From: Tillandsia leiboldiana
Taxonomy: Eukaryota; Streptophyta; Magnoliopsida; Poales; Bromeliaceae
Direction of reading: 5' to 3'
NCBI GenBank assembly: GCA_029204045.2
Contig: CM055064.1
Coordinates: 5,862,873-5,926,872, forward strand
Length of the DNA stretch: 64,000 nucleotides
Made by a program: the position numbers and the translations under genes. Below are positions 30,667 to 42,616 of the stretch, in pieces; positions within the stretch are counted from its first letter, which is position 1; each line of letters starts with the position of its first letter. The notes under the pieces were generated by a model. The model did not search any database. It worked only from the letters and a program-made list of their open reading frames with translations, and was not told the DNA's origin.

Positions 30667-30947
30667 TTGATCAGCCGTATGGTTATTTGCCCCTAAATGC
30701 ATCCTTTCTAAAGATTTTTGTTGTCCCGATTGGAATTCTACCTTCGAACTAGGGCTAGCAATCTAACTCACTATTCGTGAGTCAGTTCATATTTGACTCG
30801 AAATGAGCTCGAGATCGATGAATCGTTTAATAAACGAGCCGAACACCAATTGGAATAAGCTTACTTGTATTTTGCTTGATATATATAGCTCGTATCAATT
30901 GGTGCTTGTAAGTTTTCTATCGTTAAATATACTTTTTTGACTAATTT
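30667..30947. other. Intergenic sequence with TE-end-like words and a MITE half
   Basis: CGAAATGAGCTCGAG and TTTAATAAACGAGCCGAAC near 30800-30845 resemble terminal sequences of common plant DNA transposons. About 30893-30947 matches one arm of the foldback MITE family; its other half continues after the solo LTR at 34826. Confidence 0.4.
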
Positions 30948-31750
30948 TGTGATGACCCGATCTCCACAGAGCTTTTGCAGTGTGTTTAGTGACTTCTGGA
31001 GGCCCTTGCTGTGTGTTAGAGGTGTTATGCGCAAATTGGACCTCAAAATTGGACTCAGCACGAAATTTGAGGTAAGAACACTTATCTGGATGCCTTCGGC
31101 AAATTTTAGAAATGGAATTTGGCAAAACGGACAACGAATTTGGATTCAGCGCGCGAAAACGATCGAAATGGGCTATTTACTTGTATTTTTCGGAGTCCGG
31201 ATGCCAAAACACGGATTTCGAGGTAAGGGTTACTGTTCCGGCAGGCCGGGGCAGCGCCGCCGGCGGCGAGCAGCGGCGGAGCACGGCGGCGCAGTGACGG
31301 GCAGTGGCGCGGGCAGCAGCACAGGGCTCTCGGTCCACGGGGCAGGCGTGCACTGGGGGTTGGACACGTGGCGGCTCTCGGTTGGCCGTCTCGCAAGGCG
31401 CGGTCCATGGGAGTGCGCGGGGAGCCGTGGACCAGGGCGGGGCCACGTGACGATCGCTGGTTGGCCGGTTCACGTGCGCTGGGTCCACGCGAGGAGCGGA
31501 GCAGGTGACCGGGGCAGGTGGCCGTACGGCGGGTAGGCGTTGACGCGCCACGCGTTAGCACGGGCGCGGGCCACGCGGCGCAACGTGGGCGGCTGGTCCC
31601 GCTGTTGCCTGTTCGGGGGTGATGTGGCGGATCCTGGTAGATTCGGGCGCAGCGAAGCGGGAGCACTGTGCGGCACTGTAGCAGCCCGAATTGTTTCGGG
31701 CGCCCAAAAGTGGGGACTTGGACGGAATTTCTGGATTTGTTCTGTTTGGC

Positions 31751-31760
31751 TATAAAATGG
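31751..31760 (+). promoter_or_regulatory. TATA box in the plus-strand solo LTR
   Basis: TATAAAATGG, about 800 bases from the LTR start. The LTRs at 43102-46688 and 48677-52245 have a TATA box (CTATAAATAG on the minus strand) at the matching place, 45823-45832 and 51447-51456. Confidence 0.6.
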
Positions 31761-33228
31761 CCCCCTTCACAGCGCGTTTTGGCTTTCTCCGCGAGCTCCT
31801 CTCACTGTGAGGCCTTTAGCAAACTTGTTCATCATCTTGTGGTGCATCTCTTGATGGATTGCCGGAATTTTTGGAGGCCGCAGCATCGACGTTTTCTGCG
31901 ACGCGGTGCACTGCGACGCTTATTCAATTTTGGCTTCTACCGTCGCTTTTCAGTGCGCGAGACCCCCTATTCAATTTTGGCTTCTACCGTCGCTTTTCAG
32001 TGCGCGAGACCCCCTGAGCTACCCCGATGGTATTTTGAGCTGATTTTTGTGGCAACGCGTTCACGAGAGGTACGCCTTCGATTTTCATGTTGATCACCTC
32101 GTCTCATTTTGAGTTTTTGGTACAGTTCCTGAGGCAAACTTTGACCCCTTGTACAGCTGTGAGATTTGGGACAGCGGTGGAGTATTGTTGGATTTTCTTG
32201 GTCTACGAGCATCGGAATGAGGCGTTTAAGGACTCGATTGATATCTACGCTTCGAGAGGAACGCACCCATATTTTTATCAGAATTTTTGGAGGACTGTAC
32301 GTAGGTAAGAATCCCCCTTCTTCTCTGCTGGTTTGTAAAACAGCGTGTGCTGTTTGGGTATTTGGGGTATTTGATTGTTGTATGTGGTTGCATTGTTGGT
32401 TGAGGCAGAGGCTTGTGCGACTGAGTACCAAGGGTGCAGTTTCGGCGGATTTTGGATAGCGTGTGACTACGCACTTCACCGACTTCGGCTTTGCCTGCGG
32501 AAAGCAGATCAGGTGGGTTGCTTCATCTCCAGAACCGGTGGACGGTTCTCTAATTCTGTATGTTAGAATGCATGCATGTTTAGGGTACAATATTTGTGAT
32601 TAAGGGGTAAGCTTAGGAATGATAATTGTACAAGGAATTGTAAGTGAATGTTCATGTTAAATATTATTGAGGACTTGCATGATTTGGATATCCATGAAAA
32701 TGAATAGTAAAAGCTTACCTAAAGGGATTTACCCTATATGTTTGTTAGTATGCATGTTTAATTGTACTATATTTTGCATCAAGATGGAAGCTTGAGGAAT
32801 GACCTAGATCATGTAGATGGACATACTATAGTAGTGATCTTTTAGCATGCCATGTTAGCACATAGTCTTTTATGATATGATTACTCGATGGGGTAGGATA
32901 ATATATCTATATGCGGGTATCATTTTGATGATGTATGATCGACCATGGATTATGGACGGTTGTAGCGGATTAGTAGATTTGACATGTGGTGCTACTATTT
33001 GTTATTTTGCCTTTTATCTTCCTTGAGGACATATGCATGCTTGTATGGACATCTAGATAGGCCATATTTTACTGCTACACTATCATATTGGAATCTGACT
33101 TAGGAGAAACCATATTTGTTCTTTCTCCTTTCTTTCTAGATTCAGGTTGCTCGGGTTCGAGCAGGGGTTTGGGATAGTGTAGTCGAGACTTTGAGTCAGG
33201 GACAGGTTGGATTTGATTGTCGGTTTTG

Positions 33229-33391
33229 CGGTGACCGCGGATATTGGGCGGTCGGCCGAGTGTCGGTTGTACTTGATTGTGGATGGTAGGATAGTGCGGC
33301 AACCGCGAATATTGGGCGGTTGACCGGAGGTCGGTTATGGGTCTATGGATTGTGGGGCATTACGGCAACCGCGAATACTGAGCGGTTGACC
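33229..33391. repeat. Three diverged repeats of a GCGGTTGACCGG-type unit
   Basis: GGCAACCGCGAATATTGGGC-like units at about 33229, 33298 and 33362, spaced ~65-70 bases, inside the LTR. Confidence 0.6.
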
Positions 33392-34825
33392 GGATATTTA
33401 CTTATGCATCAGATTGGGTATCACATTTCTCTAGTGGATGGAGTTTCCCACTTATTGAGCACTATTGCATCTGATTGAGGACCGGGGTTTTCTTTAGTGG
33501 ATGGGTTTTTCCACTTTGATCAGAGTCGTGATCCTGTCCTGCTGTTTTATGATACTTATGTTACTGGTTACTGAGGTACTTTACTCGTGTGAGTCGCTCC
33601 CCTCGAGTGCCACTCCGGAATGTGCGACAGACAGGCTTTGAGTCCTTGAGACTCATTCTCTTCGGTGCTATGCGTTGGCCAGCATACCCGATACGGCAGG
33701 CACAGCAGGCAGTACCAGTTCTTACTGGTCCATTGATTGGGTTTATTACAGGTAGGTACTTTATTGTTGCACTCGTGTCAGGGGGCTGAGTGGAGTCTAG
33801 TAGCCGTGTTTAGATCAGTGCTAGTGTTGTTGGGAACCGTTTGGGGTTAACGGTGGTCCCGTGGTCGTTGTGAGTTTTCGACCGTTATGCGAGAGGTTCA
33901 GCATCTTGAGTCTATCCGTTCTGAGAGAGAGCGTGGATTTTGACTATAGCCTGCATGAGCCACTATTCGATAGCGAGTTAGTCCGTATTGACTCCCTACG
34001 TAATTCCTGCCCGGCTATGGGAGGTGGTTGTTGGTGGGTGCAGGCTTGACTGGATGAGATGTGGCAGTCAGCTCGATTGGGTCGATTGTGCACTTTATGT
34101 GCTAGTGGTTGCATACCTTTCTTTGGTTCTCCCTTTTTGAACATTTAGATAGAGGCATGGTAGCTGTTGAGTACCTCAAGCTTTCTTGTTCATTTTTTAC
34201 TGCATGGTTATCTTATGCCTCTAGTAGACTTAGTGGGCAGATCGTCGGGCCTGGCGGTGGTACCCACTGAGAACTCCCTTTCTGGTGTAGTTCTCACACC
34301 CATTGGGGGTTTTCCCCCACCTTTTTCTTTCTCTCCTTTGTTTTGCGGAGTCTTAGCGGATGTTATTGATTTTGCGGTTGCTGTGCGAGGCGAGGGAGTC
34401 GCGAGCTAGATCCCTACCCGTCTGTGGTGAGTAACGGTACCCCTACAGTGGAGATCCTGAGTACAGTCAGTAGATTATTTATCTTTTTCCGCTTTTGAGA
34501 GATCATTGTATTGTGAGGATCTGACTTGTACTGAGAGCCTGTACACTGATGTATTATTTCAGGTTACCTCCCTGTTGAGTTCTGGTTTATTGTATTTGAG
34601 GATATTGTATGATTATCACTTATGGGAGATGGATATTGTATCATTATTTTCAGTTGTACAGATGATTGGTTTTAGTTTTACAGCATTTTTTATTTTATAG
34701 CTCTGATATCTGTTTAGCTGTAATCCCTTTCCTTACAGGTAGGACTCTTCGCATATGCGGAATTTTGTATAGATGGCGGATCTGTTGGCGAGCCCGGGTC
34801 GCAGTTTCGACCCCGGGGCGTGACA

Positions 34826-34947
34826 GATTTCATCTCTTAAATCATTATATTTCATCAACCACTCACTTACTCCAAGGGATCCACTATCATCGTAATCACA
34901 CATCTTTTCATCCAATGGCTAAAAACCTACAAGTATCAATGACTTGA
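34826..34947. mobile_element. Foldback MITE fragment between two solo LTRs
   Basis: Contains CCACTATCATCGTAATCACACA and AATGACTTGA-type words of the MITE family at 48146-48241. The sequence continues across the neighbouring solo LTR at 38850. Both LTRs thus landed in one MITE. Confidence 0.65.
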
Positions 34948-37900
34948 TGTAACGCCCCGGGGTTCTTTTTGTAAATACCTTTTAGGGAAAACAGCGGAAA
35001 ACCGTAGTTTTTTTTTTTTTTTTGAATACACCCCGAGACGCGTACATACCCACCACAAATACAGATAACCCTCTATTCACACGGACAGAACCTCTCATGT
35101 ATTTGCACGGCGTCACACATAGTACAGTTTCACAACCACCAATTCCAGCTCACACACACACCACATTCACACAAGATGTACATACAGCTAAATGATCCTT
35201 AAACATGATGCTTTAATGCTTTACAATATCCTTACTGCAGATGATGCATATGCACAGGTTATCAAGCATTCCTATCCTTTTGAAAGCGTTTCCCACACGG
35301 AAACCTTATTTGAAATCTACGAGTGAAATGAAAATCCAAAATCATTTTAAAACGGTTTCCCACACGGAAACAGAATCTTTTGAAAATCGGCTAACACGAG
35401 GGGTAGAAAATATTTTGCATAAAACCACGAGATCATAGTAACAAGAATCCACTGTTAGTCCATCCAATTGTTAAACCAATCACACAACCAGACATAAACT
35501 GAACCACCACAACTCTAAACCTATCGACAAGTAAAAGTAGGGTAAAAATGAATACTGAACAAAATCTCGGCACTGCTAAGCTCTCTAGCTATGTCGTCGC
35601 CTCACGTACCGTCCCGACCGTCACCTCCCGCAGTACCTGCAACTGGGGGGTAGTGAGAAACCAGCAAGGGTCTCCCAGTGGATACCGCAAGCCGACGAAA
35701 GCAAGATGTACTCACTGGCAAACGAAAGAGAACAAACGACTACAAGGTACCGCAAGGTCAGATATAGTATCAAAGAAAGAAAGCATAATAATGAACAGGT
35801 AAACCGAATACAGTAGCAAGAGAATATATCAAGCAGTAATATCATAATAACCGCTACGGTAAACCGGACAGATACTAATAAGGGATAAACAGTAATACTA
35901 CAGTAGCATGATCTAACAGGAAATGAAAGAAGGTAACATAAACAACTGTCGCTACCGTAACAATAGGGATGCATCAACCGGACAAGCAGTCCAAAAATAT
36001 AAACCCAATCAACCACCATGTTGGTCAAGAGACCTCAGGCAAATGTCACGCCATGCTCGACCTGGCATATAACCCTAGCAGTGACCGCATCGGGCTCACA
36101 GGTCGGAAGTACAACCACTTCTCTGGAAAAGAACACCCTCTTGCGGTGGATCAGACCGCTGGTGTACGCGAAATGCACAAAACACGCTGTGACGATCAAT
36201 GCAACATGCTCAATGGCCAACTGTCGGCAAATAGCCGAGATAGAATCAACAAGGAATCATTGACCGAATCCAACGAGTCATATCACAAGTCTCAATATGT
36301 CACCAACCAATCAAGTCCACTATTCTCGAAGGAATGTCACAGTGTCACCTACCTACCAGGTCCACTATATCCAGAAATCATGCAATCGTTACGAGATGTA
36401 AACAATCATGAAGCCACTAAATCATGCTATGTCTCAAGATTATATGCTATAATAATGTCATATGAACTCTAGCAGTCACAGATTACCGCTCTACTTCTAG
36501 GTCATGATGCAATTAGGAAAGTAGAGCAAATAGGAACAAAATGTGTAGTGCTCAAGTGCTCACATGCAAAGTGTGTGTAATCAGGAAAAGAAACACGGGG
36601 GGAGGAATGTCACCAAGTATGCACCACTGAACCAACGTCAGATCGAAGTACCCACCTGAAGTCCGATGAAGCACCTAACGCCCAAAAGTGATGCAACTAG
36701 TCACCTGTACCTACGAAAGGTACTATAAAATCATAAACCACTCCATACTAAATACCATTGTAACCCACACATCGACCCACACTCCGAGAACCATTCGGGC
36801 CATCGGTACCTTTTACCGATTCCATGAACCTGCCGGAGATCCCCGGCAACTCACTGGAACACAACCGAACCCACACAGTGTCCTAGAGAAAACCAACACT
36901 TACTAAAGACCACCCGCTGCCCCCAGACACACCGATTTGGGTGTCTGGGCAGCAAGACACAAACGACTCGAATATGTGCGACTAACAAAAACCGAACAAT
37001 ACCTGGTTCCCAAATATGCCAATTTCGGCTCCGAAACCCACCACAACCCATCCATTGCCTCTGGACACACGAGGAAGTAAGGATGACCAACCAACCAGGC
37101 TCGATAACAAACGAAAAGCGTTCAAGTTGACAGAACTGAATTCCGAAACAAAATCACGATCGGACGACCGATTTGCCCGATAATCGCGTTGAAAACCCAA
37201 AATAAACATTGCGATAGTCTATGGAACTAGGACGACTAGTCCAAAGGTCAAACACCACTCATACACGCTTCCTGAGGCAACCCTCATGCAACACTTGCGC
37301 AAAAGGCCCAAAACATACACTAAAAAGCAAGATAAATACATAAAAATAGAGTAATTAAGCATTTACCAAAAATTCCCACGCTTTGGAATTCAACTAACAC
37401 CACTGCTAGACAAGTCTCGACGTTATGAAGGCGATGCTCGTTGTCCGGAGCGAAAACGGGCACCGGAGAGTGTGCCGGAGCAAGCCGATCCACAAAATCC
37501 ACTATTGCCGAAGTGGCGGACAACACGGAGCAGCATGCAGAACGAAGCGGCGTGCAAATTGAGCAGCGCGCAAAACGGAGCTGTGCGCAACACGGAGCAG
37601 CTTGCTAGCAGTAACAGTTTGCAAGCAACAAGCTCGGGCGGCGCACGAGCTGGGCCACGCGCAAACAGCGTGCAAGCTATGCGCGGCGCAGGCTGGGGCA
37701 ACGCGCGGCTCGGCCGGGCAAGGCGTGGCGCGCTGGCTGGCAGCAGGTGCGCGCGGCCAGCCAACAAGCAGCAGCAGGCGCGCGCAGGCAGCATGCAGAA
37801 GGGCGCGCGCGGCCAGCAGCAAACAGCAGCAGGTGCGCAGGCTGGCAAGGGCGCGGGCGCAGGGCTGCAGGCGCGGGGGCGCTAGGGCATGCGGGCGCGC

Positions 37901-38849
37901 GGCTGGCGATGCGCGAGCGTGCGGGCGCACGGTAGGTGCGGGCGCTTGGAGCAGATGGCCCATGGCTAAACCCAAGCAGCGCGCAGCACAGGGGCGCAGG
38001 GGCCGCGGCAGCCTCCTCCACGCGCGTGCGCTCGTGCGTGCGGTGGCGACAGGGAGTTGACGCCCAGATCTGGAGGTGGGAAGCCCGATCTTGCCTCCTC
38101 GGCCCGGCGACGGCGGTAACTCTAGTTTCAAGGCCGTACGGACGAGGAAATGGGGGGTTTGCGGCTGAGGGGAGGAAGAATAAGGGATTCGGAAATAATT
38201 TTTGGGTTAAACTCCTCATTAGCCCTAATCCAAAACCCACTAAAGAAATACTCCTATTTTGGAAACTTTCGGTTAAATTACTTCCGTGTCTCAAGTCCAT
38301 TTATCCTTATCTGAATTTCAAATTTCAAAATTTCGAACTCCCCTAACCTCGAAAAATGTGTTAAAAGCTGAAACGCCTCAAGATGACCGATTTCACGAGT
38401 CTCGATGCATAAAATGCCGCACTGTCCCGAATTTATCGAAATCCGCACTTTCGGTCCGATAGTTTCGTAAAACGTACAGATCCGGAAGATTCGGGTATCG
38501 AATTTGAAATTCGATCGCACCACCGCGTTCAGTTTGACGACGCTGTCAAAGTGACGATCTTCTATTTCAAAAATCTCATCAGATTCAAAAGTTGGTCATT
38601 TTCGGGGAAAAACTCAATTTTTGCAATTTTTCCGTCGAACTTCGTTCCTCACGCTTTTCGGTGCAACCACCACAGCAAAAACAAAAACGGATTCGACCAC
38701 TCCCTCGAGCGCTGATTCACTAATAAACATGCGAAGAACAAACTTATAATTTAATCCTCAAAGTGCTGAAATTAATACCCTCTCTAGATTACCGAAATTA
38801 ATTCCGGACTTTAATTAAATTTCGAAAACCAAAATTTACGGTTCCCACA
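34948..38849 (-). mobile_element. Solo LTR, second gypsy-like family
   Basis: 3,902 bases; on the minus strand it starts TGTGGGAACCG and ends CCCGGGGCGTTACA. Flanked by an exact CTTGA duplication (34943-34947 and 38850-38854). The outer end resembles that of the other solo LTRs but the start and body differ, so it is a related, separate family. A segment at about 37480-38060 is extremely GC-rich with GCGCGC words. The long open frames there are composition artefacts. No gag or pol. Confidence 0.8.
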
Positions 38850-38872
38850 CTTGATACTTTTAAAAATATAGG

Positions 38873-38912
38873 AGCTCAATTATATATATATATATATATA
38901 TATATAATTGAG

Positions 38913-38950
<38 letters not shown>

Positions 38951-38953
38951 CTC

Positions 38954-39027
<74 letters not shown>

Positions 39028-39030
39028 CTC

Positions 39031-39096
<66 letters not shown>

Positions 39097-39127
39097 GAGC
39101 TCTATATATATATATATATATATATAT
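38873..39127. repeat. (TA)n tracts punctuated by GAGCTCAATT palindromes
   Basis: Alternating TA runs broken by GAGCTCAATT/AATTGAGCTC at about 38873, 38907, 38948, 39025 and 39094. Each pair is inverted around a TA core, so the array can form cruciforms. Confidence 0.85.
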
Positions 39128-39130
39128 AGT

Positions 39131-39267
39131 CCGGCTGAAATATTATCGATAGTACCAAGCAATTGGTGCTATCAAGTTTTCAGCCGTTGGATGAAAGGAT
39201 GTGCGGTTGAGATTATAATGGTTTCCTAAGATTTTTACTATTTAACCAACCACCCACTAAACCCTAG
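39131..39267. mobile_element. Foldback MITE, left half (split by the Harbinger element)
   Basis: Starts CGGCTGAAATATTATCGATA next to a TA tract. Its inverted partner is 48146-48241 (GGCTGGAATACTATCAATAG on the minus strand). The Harbinger element sits at CCCTAG between the halves. Confidence 0.75.
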
Positions 39268-39344
39268 GGCATCGTTTGGGATCGGGTATAAGGGGGGGAT
39301 AAGGGGGTTATCCCCCCTATTATACCCAAACACCTATTTGGGGG

Positions 39345-39428
39345 GGTGGGAACGGTTGTTCCCACACCATAGCGAGTTATCCTAATCCTAGGATAACTCG
39401 CTATGGTGTGGGAACAACCGTTCCCACC
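39345..39428. repeat. Perfect 40-bp inverted repeat with 4-base loop
   Basis: Arms 39345-39384 and 39389-39428 are fully complementary (central TTATCCTA-ATCC-TAGGATAA). Each arm also contains GGGAAC-GGTT-GTTCCC, a smaller palindrome. It lies 77 bases inside the Harbinger left end. Confidence 0.95.
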
Positions 39429-39539
39429 GCCCCCCCCCCCGGCGGGAATAGCCTTGCTTCTTTGCCACGCACGGTTTCCAAGGCAAAACTCCTCCTTTCT
39501 CATCTTCCTCTGATCTGAATCTTTCCCTCTCTTCCCCCG

Positions 39540-40290
39540 ATCGGTGCCCCTCATCCTCTCTCGCGACCGACCCCCGCTTCTCCTCCTCTCCTGCGACCGA
39601 TCGACACTCATCCTCCTCTTCCGCGACCGATCGGTGCCCTCATCCTCTTCCGCGACCGATCGGTGTCCTCCTCCTCTTCCACATCCGACCGGTGCCCCTC
39701 CTCCATTCCCGCGACCAACCGGTGCCCCTCATCTTCTCCCGCGACCGACCGGTGCCCCTCATCCTCTCTCGCGACCGATCGACACCCCTCACCTCTTCTG
39801 CGACCAATCGGTGCCCTCCTTCTCTTCCACATCCAACCGGTGCCCCTCCTCCATTCCCGCGACCAATCGGTGCCCCTCCTCCATTCCCACGACTAATCGA
39901 CACCTCTCATCCTCTTTCGCGACCGATCGGTGCCCTCCTCCTCTCCCGCGACCGACCAGTGTCCCTCCTCCATTCCCACGACCAATCGACACCCCTCCTC
40001 CTCTTCCACGACCGATCGGTGCCCTTCTCCTCTCCTGCGACCGACCGGTGCCCCTCATCATCTCCCGCGATCGACCGGCGCCTGTCCTCCTTTCCAACGA
40101 CCGACCGGTGCCCCTCCTCCTCTCCCGCGACCGACCGGTGCCCCTCATCCTCTCCCGCGACCGACCGGTGCCCTCCTCCTCTTCTGCGATCGATTGGTGC
40201 CCTCATCCTCTTCCGTGACCGATCGGTGCCCCTCATCCTCTTCCGTGACCGATCGGTGCCCCACCTCCTCTTCCGCGACCGACCGGTATG
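39540..40290. repeat. ~30-bp minisatellite (CGACCGATCGGTGCCC type)
   Basis: About 25 diverged units of roughly 29-31 bases, each with CGACC[GA]A[TC]CGGTGCCC and a CTCATCCTC-type tail. Long open frames in several phases (Pro/Ser- or Arg/Gly-rich) are by-products of the repeat. Confidence 0.85.
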
Positions 40291-40410
40291 GTGCCCATCC
40301 CCTGTTGCCATGTCATGTGCTGTTTTGGTGTGTATGGTGCCTATCCCCTGTTGCCAGAGATGTGTTTGTGTGTATGCTGCTTATCCCCTGTTTTGTTGCC
40401 TGCTACCAAT

Positions 40411-40618
40411 AATATGTGCTCTTGTTGCCTGTTGCCAATATGTGCTCTTGTTGCCTGTTGTCGATATGTGCTCTTGTTGCCTGTTGCCGATATGTGTTCT
40501 TGTTGCCTGTTGCCGATATGTGTTCTTGTTGCCTGTTGCCGATATGTGCTCTTATTGCCTGTTGCCAATATGTGCTCTTGTTGCCTTTTGCCGATATGTG
40601 CTCTTGTTGCCTGTTGCC
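40411..40618. repeat. 26-bp minisatellite, eight units
   Basis: Eight units of [AG]ATATGTGCTCTTGTTGCC plus TGTTGCC, with a few substitutions. Unit length is not a multiple of three, so it is not a protein repeat. Confidence 0.9.
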
Positions 40619-41286
40619 TAGCATCCTATTCCCCTATTGCCAATATGTGCTATTAAATATGTTGTCTATCATCCTGTTGCCTCTTTTTGCTATTTGTGTG
40701 TATGCTGTCTATGCCTCTGTTGCCAACATGTGATGTTTGTGTGTATGCTGCCAACCTGTGACTAGTGGAAAAATGGCATTGTGGGATGATTCCTAAAAAA
40801 TATCGACGATGATGGCGGTTGCCATAAGTATCTGATGGATGGCATGGATTTACAATCCACTGCACCCCTATACAATTTGGCAATCAATTGAGCCAATTAC
40901 TATATATATAAACTAAAATGCAACTATTTTCATAAGTAAAACGTATATTTTTTAGGAATATCATCATACAAATACCAACAAATGCCATGTGTGTGGATGC
41001 GCTAGTTCCAATAATAGAAATTTATAAATGCTCTCTCATTCTCTTTTAGATAGCACCGATTAATTTAAAATGGACAATTTCATCTTGCATGCTTATTGAA
41101 GTTTGAACTCTAGTTTATTGTTTTTGAACTTAGGACAATTTCATCTTATATACTTTAATATTGGGCTACCTAAGTAATGCACATTACTGTATACTTGAAT
41201 TATTGTTATCATTGGGCCTTCGTTTACACCATATAACTCTATTACATATTTTGATGTCTGTATACATCATATAACTCTAATTACAG
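40619..41286. other. Harbinger leader region
   Basis: No coding region is recognised. AT-rich; an acceptor-like AATTACAG directly precedes the Myb-like ORF start, so an upstream exon or leader intron may exist here. Confidence 0.4.
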
Positions 41287-42469
41287 ATGCGTCAATTCAA
41301 GAAACATGTGGCCAGAAAAAGTGTAGCCTTCGAGGGGTTCCCAAATGTCATAGGTTCTCAGGACGGTAGTAGCGGGCTGCGTGCCCAAACTTATACGCGA
41401 ACACAAAATTGGACGAAAAATACGGACTTTAGTTTATTGTGTTTGCTCACCGAAGAGCATACATTAGGGAACTACGTTAATGGGTCGTTCACTAATGTAG
41501 CCTGGGTTCGCATCGTTTCCGGATTCAATGCTAGGAATAATTCGCAACTGTCCAAAGAACAAATAAAGAATCGGCTAAAAGTTTTAAAGCGCACTTTCAC
41601 GCTTTATAACTGCTTAGCCAACAAGAGTGGATGGGAATGGGATTATGTTAACAATATCCCGACTGCAGGTGATCCAAGTGACTGGGATGCAGTGATAGCG
41701 GTAAATTTAACCTATAATCTATAATGTTTTACTAAAGTCTGTAGTATTATATGCATAATTTACATTAAAGTTTCCATTAATTTTTTTCCAGGAAAATCCG
41801 GCATATGGAAAATGTCGAGATAAACCGTTTCCAGCATTTAAGAACCTAGAGTTCTTGACCGAAAAAATAACTGCCACCGGCCGATATGGCTTTTCTTCAA
41901 ATATATCTGTAGCTCAAACTGTTCATAGTTCATCCTCATCTTCCCCTGGTGAGGATGATAGTGTACTTGGAGTAAGAATGTCAGCTTTCAATCTCTTACC
42001 TAGTCCATTTGAAGCAGTATCATCGGCGTCGCCTCAATATGCGAATATCTGGTCGACGCAAACCTCCCACTCCCCAAGCCCTCATCCTGAAATCCCCAAT
42101 GTCGGTGGTAGTGCTAATGGCTCCGGTCATAGCTCTGTAGGGAAACGACCACGCTCCCCACAACCCACAAACCCTCCACCCAGAAATGCCTCGTCCTCTA
42201 GGGGACGGAGGCGAAAAGCCGATGCCGAGATTATTGTAATGATTGAGATGGTTGAAATAGGCAGGCAAAAGCTTGAGCTTGTACGTGAAATGTATCAGAG
42301 CGAAAAGATGAACAAACCTATTATTCCTACCGTTCAGGAATGCATGACCCGAGTCTATGCGCTACCCGGAATTAGTTCAGAAAAAGTGCTGATTGCAGGG
42401 GACGGATTGAAAGATGCAAATAATCGTCAACTTTTTATGACGATGACAGATGACTTAGCTTTAAAGTGA
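41287..42469 (+). CDS. Harbinger Myb/SANT-like DNA-binding protein
   Basis: Two exons, 41287-41700 and 41792-42469, joined by a GT-AG intron (DAVIA|ENPAYG), 363 residues. Residues ~42-125 form a Myb/SANT-like domain (WTKNTDFSLLCLLTEE, VAWVRIVSGFNAR, QIKNRLKVLKRTFTLY, GWEWDYVNNIPTAGD) of the Myb_DNA-bind_3 type, followed by the KCRDKPFPAFKNLEFL block. A Ser/Pro-rich basic linker (KRPRSPQPTNPPPRN, RGRRRKAD) and a helical C-terminus follow. In active Harbinger/PIF elements this protein binds element ends and brings the transposase into the nucleus. The frame is open; the start could lie in an earlier exon. Confidence 0.85.
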
Positions 42470-42616
42470 GTTGATCGCCAGATCACAATGCAGAATGTAT
42501 TATATAAGCAATACTTTCCTGGTTTGTAGTTTTCGTTATATATTTATGCATTTGCATTATCCTCAGACTTTGAAATCTTATGTATTAGGCTCAGTAGACA
42601 ATTCTATTTACTTTTC

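Larger units (their letters stand above)
30948..34825 (+). mobile_element. Solo LTR, gypsy-like family, plus orientation
   Basis: 3,878 bases, TGTGATGACCCG at the left and CCCCGGGGCGTGACA at the right. No gag or pol. The same ends occur in the LTRs at 43102-46688, 48677-52245 and 57164-61102, the last of which has a polypurine tract and primer site, so this is an LTR and not another repeat. A TATA box (TATAAAATGG, 31751-31760) follows a very GC-rich U3 with CACGTG boxes at 31365, 31444 and 31471. Flanks AATTT/GATTT agree at four of five bases. The LTR splits a foldback MITE. Confidence 0.8.

Noticed and set aside
31106..31676. Long open frames in the GC-rich LTR segment
   Set aside because: Same segment recurs in other solo LTRs with frames broken differently; it is U3 sequence upstream of a TATA box.
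37423..38346. Several long Ala/Arg-rich open frames on both strands
   Set aside because: They overlap each other in a very GC-rich part of a solo LTR; stop codons are rare there by composition.
38908..39162. Ile-Tyr repeat proteins on both strands
   Set aside because: Direct products of (TA)n tracts; the same applies at 48216-48446, 52159-52506 and 52529-52740.
40411..40618. Regular 26-bp repeats considered as a CRISPR array
   Set aside because: Units are contiguous with no spacers, in a plant transposon; it is a minisatellite.
39544..40621. Ser/Pro-rich 224- and 309-codon open frames
   Set aside because: They are translations of two minisatellites whose units also stay open in other phases.
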